Shown: positions 27,757 to 37,551, counted from the first letter of the stretch. The stretch is 64,000 bases of DNA from Algoriphagus faecimaris (GCF_900101705.1 NZ_FNAC01000018.1:21703-85702), one strand, 5' to 3'. Numbers and translations: made by a program. Notes: generated from the letters alone by a model not told the origin.

Positions 27757-29556
27757 ATGGATAAAAATCAAGCGACAGGTCTTATCCTCTTTGCCGCAGT
27801 CATCCTCGTCTACTCCATATTTTTTGCGAGTACGCCCGAGCCTATACCCACAGAACCGGAGGTCAATACTGAATCCGTAATAATTGACAGTGCCCAAGCT
27901 GTGGCGCCAGTTGAGCCAATTGCCCAAAACGATAGCACTCTTGATGCCGATCGAGTAGCTAGGTATGGCGTTTTGGCTACCATGACACTGGGAGAAGAAT
28001 CATTGGAAATATTAGAGAATGATCTGATCCAAGTCAAAATATCTACCAAAGGAGGCAATGTTTCAGAAGTATGGCTCAAAGAATACAAAAATTGGGAAAA
28101 TGAGCCTTTAATGCTGTTTGACGAAAGCTCATCTTCCATGAGTTTAATGATGGAGAGCAGTCAAGGTCCTATTAACTTCAAAGACCTATATTTCCAACCC
28201 AGTGCTTCTGAGTCAGAAGATGAAAATGGCCTAAAAATCTACACATTATCGCTTGTAGCAGGCACAGAAAGCGGTACTATTCTACATAAATACACCCTCA
28301 CAGAAGGAAGCTACGAGGTCAGACGAAGCTTAGAAATCGATGGATATCAGAACATCTTCACCTCCAAGGAAGCCAAAATCGACTGGCAAGATCAAGTAAG
28401 GGCTCATGAGCGTGATTTAGCAGAATCCAGAAGAAAAACCCAAGTCAATTTCTACACCAGTGCCGGATCCTACGACAATTTGGGTGTGGGAGACGACGCA
28501 GAGACAGAAGCAGTAGAGGAACCCGTCAAATGGATTGGTTTCAGTCAGCGGTTTTTTACTGCAGGGATCATTGCCGATCAGGAGTTTCGTAATGTAAGTG
28601 TGACCCAAAGCACACCAAGCGATAGTGCATTCGTACGAAATATGCAGGCTAGTTTTTCCATTCCAATGGAGGAAGGAAGCCTTTCCTACCGGTATTATTT
28701 TGGCCCTGACAAATACAAAGTGCTCAAAAACACCACAGAGGGATTTGAGGAAAATGTCGACATGGGTTATTTCTTCGTCAGTTGGGTGAATAAATACATC
28801 ATTGTCAACTTGTTTGAATTTCTAGAAAAGTTCTTCAACAACTACGGTGTGATCATCATTTTGATCGTTTTCTTGATCAAACTTGCCTTGTTCCCATTGA
28901 CTTACAAGTCTTACATCGGAATGGCCAAAATGCGTGTCATCAAACCTGAAATAGATGAATTGAAGGAGCAATACGGAGACGATCCTACCAAGATGCAGCA
29001 GGAGCAGATGAAGCTGTTTTCCAAACTAGGAGTAAGTCCTATTTCCGGTTGTCTACCCCTTTTGCTTCAGATGCCGTTTTTATTTGCTATGTTTTTCTTT
29101 TTTCCCAATGCGATAGAGTTACGCCAAGAATCCTTCCTTTGGGCCAAAGACCTTTCGACCTATGATGAATTCATCAAGCTGCCTTTTACTATTCCTTTTT
29201 ATGGCTCTCACGTCAGTTTGTTTACACTTCTGATGACCGTATCGCAGATTGTGTATACGCATTTCAACAATCAGCTGACTACCGCCACCGGGCCGATGAA
29301 AAACCTTGGGTACATTATGCCGGTGATGTTTATGTTTATTCTTAATTCCTATCCTGCTGGATTGAGTTTCTATTATTTCGTTTCCAATGTGGTTACTTTT
29401 GGTCAGCAAGCCTTGATCAAATTATTTGTAGACGACGAGAAAATCAGAAAGAAGGTAGAAGAAAACAAGGTGAAAAATGCCAGCAAAAAGAAATCTAAAT
29501 TTCAGCAACGCTTGGAAGACGCTATGAAAGCAGCAGAAGCCAACAAGAAAAAATAA
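27757..29556 (+). CDS. yidC: Membrane protein insertase YidC
   Basis: A 599-aa YidC/Oxa1 protein. It has an N-terminal membrane anchor (about residues 7-25), a large periplasmic P1 domain (about 70-345) typical of Gram-negative YidC, then the conserved five-helix insertase core from about 350 on (LFPLTYKSY, MQQEQMKLFSKLGVSPISGCLPLLLQMPF, with a Lys-rich C-terminus). It inserts and folds inner-membrane proteins with or without Sec. A terminator follows. Confidence 0.97.
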   Translation: MDKNQATGLILFAAVILVYSIFFASTPEPIPTEPEVNTESVIIDSAQAVAPVEPIAQNDSTLDADRVARYGVLATMTLGEESLEILENDLIQVKISTKGGNVSEVWLKEYKNWENEPLMLFDESSSSMSLMMESSQGPINFKDLYFQPSASESEDENGLKIYTLSLVAGTESGTILHKYTLTEGSYEVRRSLEIDGYQNIFTSKEAKIDWQDQVRAHERDLAESRRKTQVNFYTSAGSYDNLGVGDDAETEAVEEPVKWIGFSQRFFTAGIIADQEFRNVSVTQSTPSDSAFVRNMQASFSIPMEEGSLSYRYYFGPDKYKVLKNTTEGFEENVDMGYFFVSWVNKYIIVNLFEFLEKFFNNYGVIIILIVFLIKLALFPLTYKSYIGMAKMRVIKPEIDELKEQYGDDPTKMQQEQMKLFSKLGVSPISGCLPLLLQMPFLFAMFFFFPNAIELRQESFLWAKDLSTYDEFIKLPFTIPFYGSHVSLFTLLMTVSQIVYTHFNNQLTTATGPMKNLGYIMPVMFMFILNSYPAGLSFYYFVSNVVTFGQQALIKLFVDDEKIRKKVEENKVKNASKKKSKFQQRLEDAMKAAEANKKK

Positions 29557-29562
29557 GAAAGA

Positions 29563-29591
29563 GTCGGGGAAAAAAGCCCCGACTTTTTTTA
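29563..29591 (+). terminator. Rho-independent terminator after yidC
   Basis: AGTCGGGG and CCCCGACT form a perfect 8-bp stem with an A-rich loop, followed by TTTTTTT. Confidence 0.92.
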
Positions 29592-29853
29592 GGCTTGATT
29601 TTAGCAGACAATCCTTTTCATACTTAAAAAACTCTTGGTTAAAGTTTATCAAATTTAGGACCTAAAAGTCCCAACTTATTTAAATTAAATTTTAAATACC
29701 ACCTGATAACCAACAGGATACTACTGATTTACCACATTCTTATCTGAAAATATTGACAGAAAGGGTCAGAGTCTTGTTCTGAAAAAAAGCGAGAAACGGA
29801 ACCGATAAAGAGTGGATTTTGCTTAATATTGAGATCTAATTTTAAACCGAACC

Positions 29854-30636
29854 ATGGGAAAAGTAATTGCCATAGCCAATCAAAAGGGCGGAGTTGGAAA
29901 AACAACGACAGCTATGAACCTAGCGGCGAGTTTAGCAGTCTTGGAGTTCAAAACCCTTGTCATCGATGCAGATCCACAGGCAAATACGACATCTGGTCTC
30001 GGACATGATCCTAAATCCATCAATACCAGCATCTATGAGTGCATGGTGGATGGGATTGAGGTAAAAGAAATTGTACATAAAACTGAAATTGATCATTTGG
30101 ATTTGGTTCCTTCCCATATAGATTTGGTCGGAGCCGAGGTTGAAATGATCAATATGGAAAATCGTGAGGAAAAGATGAAAGAAGTCATCGCCCCTCTCCG
30201 AGAAGAATACGATTTCATTATCATCGACTGTTCGCCCTCTCTTGGGTTGATTACGATCAATGCACTTACGGCAGCCAACTCTGTAATCATTCCAGTACAA
30301 TGTGAATATTTTGCATTAGAGGGACTCGGAAAATTACTGAATACTATCAAAATCATTCAGACCCGGCTCAATCCCGACTTGGAGATTGAAGGAATCCTCC
30401 TGACCATGTATGACGTGAGATTGAGACTTTCCAATCAAGTGGTAGAGGAAGTACGGCTACATTTCAAAAATATGGTTTTCGAAACTATCATCCCTAGAAA
30501 TGTCCGTCTAAGTGAGGCACCGAGCTTTGGTCTGCCTGCTATTGCATTTGATGCTGATGGAAAAGGCTCTGTAGCCTACCTGAATCTAGCCAGCGAAATC
30601 GCTCAGAAAAATGGTCTTCAAAAAGTAACTAGTTAA
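29854..30636 (+). CDS. parA: Chromosome partitioning ATPase ParA (Soj)
   Basis: A 260-aa deviant Walker ATPase. [18 protein letters not shown] carries the signature lysine, DADPQAN Walker A' and [12 protein letters not shown]alker B. The lack of an N-terminal HTH marks it as the chromosomal Soj type. It drives origin segregation together with ParB on the nucleoid. The gap to parB is 1 bp. The gene starts a five-gene block (parA, parB, DUF5683, dapB, lepB). Confidence 0.96.
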   Translation: MGKVIAIANQKGGVGKTTTAMNLAASLAVLEFKTLVIDADPQANTTSGLGHDPKSINTSIYECMVDGIEVKEIVHKTEIDHLDLVPSHIDLVGAEVEMINMENREEKMKEVIAPLREEYDFIIIDCSPSLGLITINALTAANSVIIPVQCEYFALEGLGKLLNTIKIIQTRLNPDLEIEGILLTMYDVRLRLSNQVVEEVRLHFKNMVFETIIPRNVRLSEAPSFGLPAIAFDADGKGSVAYLNLASEIAQKNGLQKVTS

Positions 30637-30637
30637 T

Positions 30638-31549
30638 ATGGCTGATCAAAAACCCAATCGAAAGAAAAACGCGCTGGGCAGAGGACTAGGTGCTTTGCTG
30701 GAGGATAGTCCCTCCAAAAACAAATCTGAAGATATTCTTCCTGAAGCGGTGAAAACAGGGATTTTTGAGATCTCGCTGGAGGAAATCCAAGTGAATCCCT
30801 ATCAGCCAAGAACTCATTTTGACAAGGAAGCTCTACAGGAGCTCGCGGAATCCATTCAAGTCCAAGGGATCATACAGCCTATCACAGTCAGAAGACTGGA
30901 TCAAAATGAATACCAGCTCATTTCAGGGGAACGGAGATTTCAAGCCTCAAAAATCGCTGGTTTAGAAAAGATTCCTGCCTATGTAAGAACTGCCAACGAT
31001 CAGCAAATGCTGGAAATGGCGCTTATAGAGAATATTCAGAGGGAAAATCTTAATGCCTTAGAAATCGCTCACTCTTATCAGCGACTTTTGGCAGAGTGTG
31101 ATCTGAAGCAAGAAGAACTCGGGGACCGAGTAGGAAAAAACCGGACCACGGTAAACAATTACCTCCGCCTATTAAAACTTCCTCCCAGTATCCAAGCTGC
31201 TATCAGGGATCAGCAACTTTCGATGGGGCATGCACGAGCATTGATCAATGTAGAAGATGTGGACAAGCAGTTGTCCATCTTCAAAAAAGCAGTAGAAGAA
31301 GAGCTTAGCGTGAGGAAAGTAGAAGCCTTGGTCAAATCTCTCAATGAAACCAAGGCATCCAAGCCTGAAAAGTCAGGTATTGACCCTGTACGGAAATACG
31401 AACTGAATAAAATTCAGCAACGTCTAGCCTCTCATTTTGGGACAAAAGTGGCATTGAATGCCAATGAGAAAAATAAAGGAGAGATTAAAATCCCTTTCAC
31501 CTCCACCTCAGACCTCAATCGAATTCTGGAACTTTTAGACATTATCTAA
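30638..31549 (+). CDS. parB: Chromosome partitioning protein ParB (Spo0J)
   Basis: A 303-aa ParB. The CTPase/nuclease-like domain has ISLEEIQVNPYQPRTHFD and the GERRFQASKIAG arginine motif; ALIENIQRENLNALE and an HTH (about 140-185) follow; a short dimerisation domain ends the chain. It binds parS and loads SMC near the origin. I saw no parS-like palindrome (TGTTNCACGTGAAACA type) in the surrounding genes, though I may have missed a degenerate one. Confidence 0.96.
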   Translation: MADQKPNRKKNALGRGLGALLEDSPSKNKSEDILPEAVKTGIFEISLEEIQVNPYQPRTHFDKEALQELAESIQVQGIIQPITVRRLDQNEYQLISGERRFQASKIAGLEKIPAYVRTANDQQMLEMALIENIQRENLNALEIAHSYQRLLAECDLKQEELGDRVGKNRTTVNNYLRLLKLPPSIQAAIRDQQLSMGHARALINVEDVDKQLSIFKKAVEEELSVRKVEALVKSLNETKASKPEKSGIDPVRKYELNKIQQRLASHFGTKVALNANEKNKGEIKIPFTSTSDLNRILELLDII

Positions 31550-31554
31550 ACCTC

Positions 31555-32157
31555 TTGAAAAAGATAGCCCCCCCCTCATACCAATACAAAAAAGCCCCAT
31601 GGATTTTCCTGGGACTTTTGCTTTTGGGGTTTTTGGTCTTTCCCAGGAATTCCTTGGCCCAAGTGGTGCGAGAAGGCGACTCAGTAGATGAAACTAAGGA
31701 AGCCTCCTTCTCCTCTTTGCCAAAAAACCCCAAAAAAGCCACCATTCTATCAGCAATCCTTCCCGGTGCAGGTCAAGTCTACAACGGAAAATCATGGAAA
31801 GTCCCGATAATCTACGCGGGATTTATGACTGATATTTATTTTATTCAGTTCAATAATCGTCGCTATCAAGTTTTCAGAGAAGCTTTATTTGCTTCAGATA
31901 ATAATGAGCCTTCGATTTTCCCCAACCTTAACCGACAGGCATTAGCAAGAAATGTGGACTATTGGAGGAGAAATCGAGACCTCACCATTCTGCTTCTAGC
32001 AGTGATCTATGGACTAAATCTGATCGATGCAAATGTGGACGCTCATTTATCAGGGTTTGATATTTCTGATGATTTAGCCCTAGCCATCGAACCCCATCAT
32101 GAAACTATTATGGCCCAATCTCAGCAGGTGGGTCTTTCTATAAAATTGAAATTCTAA
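31555..32157 (+). CDS. DUF5683-family envelope protein
   Basis: A 200-aa protein starting at TTG (no suitable ATG) with a signal sequence or anchor (APWIFLGLLLLGFLVFPRNSLAQ). KKATILSAILPGAGQVYNGKSWKVPIIYAG is the hallmark of the DUF5683 family, found in Bacteroidetes between parB and dapB. Hydrophobic segments recur near 80-95 and 140-155. It sits 5 bp after parB and 3 bp before dapB. Function unknown; the constant company suggests a growth or envelope role. A run of eight C after the fifth codon is a possible slippage site. Confidence 0.85.
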   Translation: MKKIAPPSYQYKKAPWIFLGLLLLGFLVFPRNSLAQVVREGDSVDETKEASFSSLPKNPKKATILSAILPGAGQVYNGKSWKVPIIYAGFMTDIYFIQFNNRRYQVFREALFASDNNEPSIFPNLNRQALARNVDYWRRNRDLTILLLAVIYGLNLIDANVDAHLSGFDISDDLALAIEPHHETIMAQSQQVGLSIKLKF

Positions 32158-32160
32158 AAA

Positions 32161-32883
32161 ATGAACATCCTATTACTTGGATATGGCAAAATGGGACAAT
32201 TGATCGGAGAGATTGCCGAATCAAGAGGCCATCAAATTGCCGGAAAAATCACCATTGACAACAGAGATGAACTTGATCTACTCAGTTCAGATCAAGTCGA
32301 TGTAGCGATAGAATTTAGTCAACCTGAGGCTGCAGTAGAAAATTTCGAGTGGTGCTTAGAAAAAGGCATCCCTGTGGTATCTGGCACTACTGGCTGGCTA
32401 TCTGAAAAACCACGTATAGAGCAATTGACTCGAGAAAAAAACGGATCATTTTTTTACGCATCCAACTTCAGTATCGGAGTGAACGTTTTCTTCAAAGTGA
32501 ATCAATTTTTAGCTAAACTGATGAATGAAACCTCTGGCTATCAGGCCACAATCGAGGAGATTCATCATACTGCAAAAAAAGATGCTCCTTCAGGTACCGC
32601 CATCACACTTGCAGAAGGTATTATCCAAAATCACCAAGCGTACGAAAAATGGCACCTGACGGAAGAATCGTCCGAAAACGAACAATCATTAGCTATCACA
32701 TCCAAAAGAATTGACCCTGCCCCAGGCACTCATATTATTCGCTATCATTCTGAAATAGACGATATTGAGATTACACATACCGCTCATTCACGACAGGGTT
32801 TTGCCCTTGGCGCGGTATTGGTGGCCGAATGGCTAAAAGATAGAAAAGGGGTATATTCTATGGATGATTTTCTATCTTTCTGA
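32161..32883 (+). CDS. dapB: 4-hydroxy-tetrahydrodipicolinate reductase
   Basis: A 240-aa NAD(P)H-dependent reductase of the lysine/diaminopimelate pathway, supplying meso-DAP for peptidoglycan. The Rossmann motif is LLGYGKMGQLIGE. The family signature is EEIHHTAKKDAPSGTA, with the catalytic histidine and lysine. It is in a tight operon with parAB and lepB. Confidence 0.96.
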   Translation: MNILLLGYGKMGQLIGEIAESRGHQIAGKITIDNRDELDLLSSDQVDVAIEFSQPEAAVENFEWCLEKGIPVVSGTTGWLSEKPRIEQLTREKNGSFFYASNFSIGVNVFFKVNQFLAKLMNETSGYQATIEEIHHTAKKDAPSGTAITLAEGIIQNHQAYEKWHLTEESSENEQSLAITSKRIDPAPGTHIIRYHSEIDDIEITHTAHSRQGFALGAVLVAEWLKDRKGVYSMDDFLSF

Positions 32884-32894
32884 AATTTCAACTC

Positions 32895-33977
32895 ATGAGT
32901 ACAAAAAAGAAAAAATCAGCCACCAGGGAATGGGTAGATGCCTTGGTTTTTGCAGTAGTAGCAGCCAGCTTGATACGTTGGCTACTTTTAGAGCCATTTA
33001 CTATCCCAACAGCATCCATGGAGAAGTCACTCCTAGTAGGTGATTTCCTGTTTGTAAGTAAGATGCACTATGGGACTCGAATCCCAAAAACACCGCTTCA
33101 AGTCCCACTTACTCATCAGAAAATATGGGGGACTGAATTAGCCTCTTACTCGGATGCGATTCAATTACCCTACATGCGTCTTCCTGGATTTACCAGTATC
33201 AAGCGCAATGATGTAGTGGTATTTAATTTCCCTACTGAATTCCAGTATCCAAATGATCTCAAAACCAACTACATCAAACGAGCAGTAGCTGTTCCCGGTG
33301 ATGTACTCGAAATCCAAGAGGGACAGCTCAAAATTAATGGAGAGCCAGGCTACATTCCCGAAGAGATGCAATTTTCTTATGATGTAGTCACCAACCGTGC
33401 CCTCAACAGCGATTTTTTCAATGATTATGGAATCAATCCAAGCTCATATATGGCCTTTTCCAATGACGCAGGATACTTGGTTTGGGCCACTGATCAAATG
33501 ATAGAGCGACTTAAATCCTCTCCCGTGGTAGTAGCTGTCAACAAGCGTATCATGCCAGCAGGAAGAGCAGAGGAGCGTATCTTCCCTGCAGATGGAGAAG
33601 TAGGCTGGAAAGCCTGGAACAGAGATAACTACGGGCCCTTAACTATTCCAGGAGAAGGCTGGACCATTGATATCACTGCAGATAACCTGATGCAATATGG
33701 CTTTACCATTGAGAAATATGAGGGGCATGAAAAAGTAGAAATTCGCAATAATGAACTTTGGATAGACGGTCAGAAAGTGGATAGCTATACTTTCAAACAA
33801 AACTACTACTTCATGATGGGGGACAATAGGCATGATTCCCTAGACTCTAGGTATTGGGGTTTTGTACCGGAAGATCATGTAGTAGGAAAAGCTTGGTTCC
33901 TCTGGCTTTCACTAGATCAATTTGAAAGCATGTTCAATAAAATCAGATGGAATCGATTCTTCAAAGGAATCGAATAA
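32895..33977 (+). CDS. lepB: Signal peptidase I
   Basis: A 360-aa type I signal peptidase. One N-terminal membrane segment (about 12-34) is followed by the catalytic serine in TIPTASMEKSLL and the general-base lysine in NYIKRAVAVPGD. Box E is MMGDNRHDSLDSRYWGFVPEDHVVGKA. The insertion of about 150 residues between boxes D and E is longer than in Escherichia coli but usual in Bacteroidetes. It cleaves signal peptides at the periplasmic face. It is last in the parAB-dapB block and followed by a terminator. Confidence 0.96.
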   Translation: MSTKKKKSATREWVDALVFAVVAASLIRWLLLEPFTIPTASMEKSLLVGDFLFVSKMHYGTRIPKTPLQVPLTHQKIWGTELASYSDAIQLPYMRLPGFTSIKRNDVVVFNFPTEFQYPNDLKTNYIKRAVAVPGDVLEIQEGQLKINGEPGYIPEEMQFSYDVVTNRALNSDFFNDYGINPSSYMAFSNDAGYLVWATDQMIERLKSSPVVVAVNKRIMPAGRAEERIFPADGEVGWKAWNRDNYGPLTIPGEGWTIDITADNLMQYGFTIEKYEGHEKVEIRNNELWIDGQKVDSYTFKQNYYFMMGDNRHDSLDSRYWGFVPEDHVVGKAWFLWLSLDQFESMFNKIRWNRFFKGIE

Positions 33978-34019
33978 TAGCATTAAGACCTTAATAAAAG
34001 GCCCATTGAAAATATTTTG

Positions 34020-34054
34020 CCCCCAAAAAGTTAGACACCTATTGGGGGCTTTTC
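34020..34054. terminator. Bidirectional terminator between lepB and ung
   Basis: GCCCCCAA (34020-34027) pairs with TTGGGGGC (34042-34049) with T-rich sequence on both strands. It separates convergent genes. Confidence 0.85.
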
Positions 34055-34076
34055 TATTGCTTTTCAGACTGTAGCT

Positions 34077-34739
34077 TTACCACTTTATGGGCTCAAGCCC
34101 CTTGGACTCCAGGTAGGTATTCGTTTTCGAAAAATGTCCACAGCCCAAAAAGCCTCTATGTGCAGAAAGCGGACTGGGATGAGGTGCCTTCAGAATCAAA
34201 TGCTTTTGCTCATCTATCAATTGACTTTTCTTCTGGGCATATGCTCCCCAAAGAAGAAAGACCACTGATTCCTTTCGCTCGGAAATTTTCTGAATGACTT
34301 GATCGGTAAACTCCTCCCAGCCTCTTTTTTGATGAGACCCTGCCTCATGTGCTCTGACTGTCAAGGTAGCATTTAATAAAAAAACACCTTGGTTTGCCCA
34401 TCGAGTCAGGTCCCCATTAGGAGGCATATCTTTGCCTAGGTCTGCTTTGATTTCTTTGAAAATATTCAGAAGACTAGGAGGGAACGCTACACCAGGCCTG
34501 ACAGAAAATGACAATCCGTGAGCTTGACCTGAACCGTGATAGGGATCTTGACCTAAAATCACTACTTTAACACGATCAAAAGGACAATGGTCAAAAGCAC
34601 TGAATATTTCCTTACCCGGAGGGAAAACCTTCGATTCAGCATATTCGTCTTTAACAAAAGATGTTAAATTTTGAAAAAACTCCTGCTCAAAAACGTCCTG
34701 AAGGACTGAGGCCCAGGAGGGTTCAATTTTTACATTCAT
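34077..34739 (-). CDS. ung: Uracil-DNA glycosylase, family 1
   Basis: A 220-aa enzyme. The water-activating motif is VVILGQDPYHGSGQAHGLSF (catalytic Asp), the leucine-loop motif is APHPSPLSAHRGFLGCGHF, and VFLLNATLTVRAHEAGSH is typical too. It removes uracil from DNA in base excision repair. It is divergent from apaG with 65 bp between the start codons. Confidence 0.97.
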   Translation of the reverse strand: MNVKIEPSWASVLQDVFEQEFFQNLTSFVKDEYAESKVFPPGKEIFSAFDHCPFDRVKVVILGQDPYHGSGQAHGLSFSVRPGVAFPPSLLNIFKEIKADLGKDMPPNGDLTRWANQGVFLLNATLTVRAHEAGSHQKRGWEEFTDQVIQKISERKESVVFLLWGAYAQKKSQLIDEQKHLILKAPHPSPLSAHRGFLGCGHFSKTNTYLESKGLEPIKW

Positions 34740-34804
34740 AGGTAATTTAATTGATATTCAAAGAGTTCGTCTTATATTTACGCACTTTTAAAATTTATAA
34801 TCAA

Positions 34805-35191
34805 ATGGTAGTAGCAGTTACCGACGGCATTCAAGTTAGCGTAGAAGTCACCTATCAGGCTGAGTTTTCGAGCCCTTTACAACACCATTATGTTTTCACC
34901 TACAAAGTAACAATTGAAAACAAAAGCCAGCAAACTGTTCAACTTCTACGACGAAGATGGGAAATTTCTGACGCCGCAGAAAATCTCAAAGTGATAGAGG
35001 GTGAAGGTGTAGTGGGACAGCAGCCTACTTTAGAGCCTGGCGAATCCCACACTTATGTCTCTGGGTGTAACTTAAAATCAGGCTTAGGCAAAATGAAGGG
35101 GTATTATCAAATGGAGAAAATCTTCGATGGTAAAAAATTTGAAGTAGTAGTCCCCGAATTCCAGATGATTGCCACCATTTTCCATAATTAA
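34805..35191 (+). CDS. apaG: ApaG family protein
   Basis: A 128-aa fibronectin-III-like protein matching ApaG along its length: VSVEVTYQAEFSSPLQHHYVFTYKVTIEN, then LLRRRWEISDA, then GEGVVGQQPTLEPGESHTYVSG and MKGYYQM. The open frame extends upstream to a TTG at 34751, but the ATG at 34805 gives the usual length. The family is linked to Co2+/Mg2+ resistance, but its biochemical role is unclear. It is followed after 2 bp by a methyltransferase gene. Confidence 0.93.
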   Translation: MVVAVTDGIQVSVEVTYQAEFSSPLQHHYVFTYKVTIENKSQQTVQLLRRRWEISDAAENLKVIEGEGVVGQQPTLEPGESHTYVSGCNLKSGLGKMKGYYQMEKIFDGKKFEVVVPEFQMIATIFHN

Positions 35192-35193
35192 GA

Positions 35194-35973
35194 TTGGGCC
35201 AAACGCTCTTTTCCATAAGTTCCTATCTCTCTCATTGGCTTGTAAAAGAAGATCTTTACAGCCTGCAAAGCCCCTACCTCTTTTCGCTGATCAAAGGCTT
35301 GTCTGAATTTAAAGCTTCACAAAAAAAAGCCAATCTAGACATCGAGCAGTTTCGCAAGAAACTACTCGCCAATGATCAAAACATCCAAGTACGAGACCTA
35401 GGCGCAGGCTCCAAAAAAGCGGGGGAATCAATTCGAAAAATCAGTGATATCACCCGATATTCTACAAGTTCTAGGAAATTCACCCAACTTTTTCAGTATT
35501 TCTGTACTCAGACACCCGCAAAAACAGTCGTAGAACTCGGTACCTGCATGGGAATATCGACCCGATATCTCAGCAAAGTCACTCAAGGAATCCTGCATAC
35601 TTTTGAGGGCTCAGAGGAGATTTTAAAAATTGCTCAAAAAGGTTTGGAAAAACCCTCTGTAATCTTCCATTTAGGAGACATCCAAGAGCTTCTACCTAAC
35701 TTTATTCAGCGAGAAAAATCCATTGATTTTGCGCTGATTGATGCCAATCATACTTATAAAGCCACCCTTGAATCCTTTTCTTCTCTCCTGCCTTCACTGC
35801 ACTCCCAGTCTATTGTCATCATCGGGGATATCTATTGGTCAGCGGAAATGCAGCAAGCCTGGAAAGAAATACTGCAGCATCCAAGAGTCAAGCTTTCACT
35901 AGACTTCTACGAGTGTGGAGTTTTACTTTTTGACTACTCAGGTGTCAAGCAGCACCTGATTCTGGATTATTGA
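35194..35973 (+). CDS. SAM-dependent O-methyltransferase-like protein
   Basis: A 259-aa class I methyltransferase. The N-terminal SYLSHWLVKEDLYSLQSPYLFSL is typical of a Bacteroidetes-wide group; the SAM-binding motif is VVELGTCMGISTRYLSK and the acidic loop DFALIDANHTY. No ATG exists before the conserved region, so translation probably starts at the TTG at 35194, 2 bp after apaG, by coupling. It ends in a 7-bp overlap with a second methyltransferase gene on the opposite strand. The substrate is unknown. Confidence 0.85.
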   Translation: MGQTLFSISSYLSHWLVKEDLYSLQSPYLFSLIKGLSEFKASQKKANLDIEQFRKKLLANDQNIQVRDLGAGSKKAGESIRKISDITRYSTSSRKFTQLFQYFCTQTPAKTVVELGTCMGISTRYLSKVTQGILHTFEGSEEILKIAQKGLEKPSVIFHLGDIQELLPNFIQREKSIDFALIDANHTYKATLESFSSLLPSLHSQSIVIIGDIYWSAEMQQAWKEILQHPRVKLSLDFYECGVLLFDYSGVKQHLILDY

Positions 35974-36551
35974 TTGACCAAGTGGATAAAAACCTCACTT
36001 CCCATTCGCTGTGGAATGGAGTTATAGCAAGGCTCCAGTTTACGGATAGTGAAATATTTTTCAAATAGTTGAAGGTATTCTTCAAGTTTTCCTCCGAAAG
36101 GAGGTCCTTCTCTTTCAAACTCCACTCCAAACAACACTCCTACTAATTTTCCATTAGGCTTCAGCAAACGTTTCATTTTAGAGCAATACTTCTCTCTAAG
36201 GCTAGGATCCAAGGCACAAAAAAAGGTTTGTTCTAAAATCAGGTCATAGCTACCTTGATGATCAAAAAAATCAACTTGGTGAATTTGATCCTTGGGAAAG
36301 TCAGGGAATTTATCCTCAAAAGTGGTCAAAGGCAGCTTCGAAATATCCAAAATATGGGTTTTTGAGAAGCCTTTCTGATAAGCAAAAGCGGCCTCGTAGC
36401 CATTTCCTGCACCCGGAATCAGCACCTTTAGGTCTTTGGAGTTAATTTGGTCTAAATATTGTGTTAGAGGATAAGATGCATAGCCAATATCCCAGCCGGT
36501 ATAGCCGCTCCGATATCGCTCTGTCCAATACGCCTCATTGAGAATCTTCAT
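35967..36551 (-). CDS. Thiopurine S-methyltransferase-family methyltransferase
   Basis: A 194-aa protein with the TPMT-family pattern: YWTERYRSGYTGWDIG at the N-terminus, the SAM motif VLIPGAGNGYEAAF, then DFFDH..YDLILEQTFFCALDP and VLFGVEFEREGPPFGG. Bacterial members methylate small thiols, metalloids or iodide/thiocyanate-like acceptors; the substrate here is not evident. It converges on the other methyltransferase with a 7-bp overlap. Confidence 0.9.
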   Translation of the reverse strand: MKILNEAYWTERYRSGYTGWDIGYASYPLTQYLDQINSKDLKVLIPGAGNGYEAAFAYQKGFSKTHILDISKLPLTTFEDKFPDFPKDQIHQVDFFDHQGSYDLILEQTFFCALDPSLREKYCSKMKRLLKPNGKLVGVLFGVEFEREGPPFGGKLEEYLQLFEKYFTIRKLEPCYNSIPQRMGSEVFIHLVNQ

Positions 36552-36569
36552 ATAGCCCTACAATCAAAC

Positions 36570-37499
36570 ATGAACTCAAATTTTGAAAAAGATTTCGGTC
36601 AAAAGAAAGAACAAGGAAAAAATATTCTGATCATAGTTCTTGTTCTCCTAGTCATCATAAGCGGAATAAAGCTGTATACGGATTACGTGGACAGAACGAA
36701 AAAAACAGAAGAAATCCTTCTACTTTCTAGTGAAAATAATGAACTCAATCAGAGGCTAGACTCCGTTACATATCAGCTAAACCTTAGAATCCAAGAAATC
36801 GAACAACTCGGTGGAGATATTCAAGCACTCGAAGAGGTAAGGGATCAGTTGATCGCAGAGCGAAACAGTTCCCGTCAGCGATCAGCAGCAGAAATCGCAG
36901 CATTAAACCAAAAAATAAGCAGCTACAATGGACTTTTGGAAGAAAAAGATCAAGAAATATTAGAGCTCAGGGCAATGAATCAGCAACTCTATGCTGAAAA
37001 TCAAGATCTAAAATCCACGCAAGCTCAAATTGAAGAGGAGGTCGCCGAGCTAAATCTTCAAAAAGAAAGCCTACAGTCCAAGGTAAATATAGCCTCTCAA
37101 CTGAAAGCTGAAAACATCACTATAGCGGCCATAAACTCAAGAGGAAGAGAACGAGTAGAAACAACCAAAGACTTTAGAAATCGACAAATCGAACGAATCA
37201 AGATCAGTTTTAATTTGGCAGACAATAAGGTAGCCGAGAGAGGGCCTAGAAACATTTACGTTCAAATATTAGCCCCCAATGAGCAGCCCATTTTTGATGT
37301 CGCCAAAGGATCAGGCACCTTTATGCTGAATGGAAACGAACAATTTTATACTGTCAAGCAAGACATTATTTTTGACAACAGCGGCGAAACATTGACTTTC
37401 TTCTATGAGAAAGGTTCAGACTATGCCTCTGGTCTACATCAAGTCAAAGTATTTGTAGATGATTACCAAGTTGGATCACAGACATTCAGTGTGAAATAA
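36570..37499 (+). CDS. Membrane-anchored coiled-coil protein
   Basis: A 309-aa protein. A single membrane segment (about residues 20-38; ILIIVLVLLVIISGIKLYTDY) is followed by a long coiled coil (about 45-175). A beta-rich globular C-terminal domain (about 190-309) contains ISFNLADNKVAERGPRNIYVQILAP. The topology puts the coil and domain in the periplasm. A role in cell envelope or gliding complexes is possible, but no family name is certain. It is followed by a terminator. Confidence 0.8.
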   Translation: MNSNFEKDFGQKKEQGKNILIIVLVLLVIISGIKLYTDYVDRTKKTEEILLLSSENNELNQRLDSVTYQLNLRIQEIEQLGGDIQALEEVRDQLIAERNSSRQRSAAEIAALNQKISSYNGLLEEKDQEILELRAMNQQLYAENQDLKSTQAQIEEEVAELNLQKESLQSKVNIASQLKAENITIAAINSRGRERVETTKDFRNRQIERIKISFNLADNKVAERGPRNIYVQILAPNEQPIFDVAKGSGTFMLNGNEQFYTVKQDIIFDNSGETLTFFYEKGSDYASGLHQVKVFVDDYQVGSQTFSVK

Positions 37500-37522
37500 T
37501 AAAAAGCAAGAAAAATGTTGGA

Positions 37523-37551
37523 CCTCCCTTCAGTAGAAGGGAGGCTTTTTT
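37523..37551 (+). terminator. Rho-independent terminator after coiled-coil gene
   Basis: CCTCCCTT and AAGGGAGG form a perfect stem with a 6-nt loop, followed by TTTTTT. Confidence 0.9.

Noticed and set aside
29854..31549. parAB as a plasmid partition system or sign of the replication origin within the window
   Set aside because: The short Soj-type ParA and housekeeping neighbours indicate the chromosomal system; no parS, dnaA or origin repeats were seen here.
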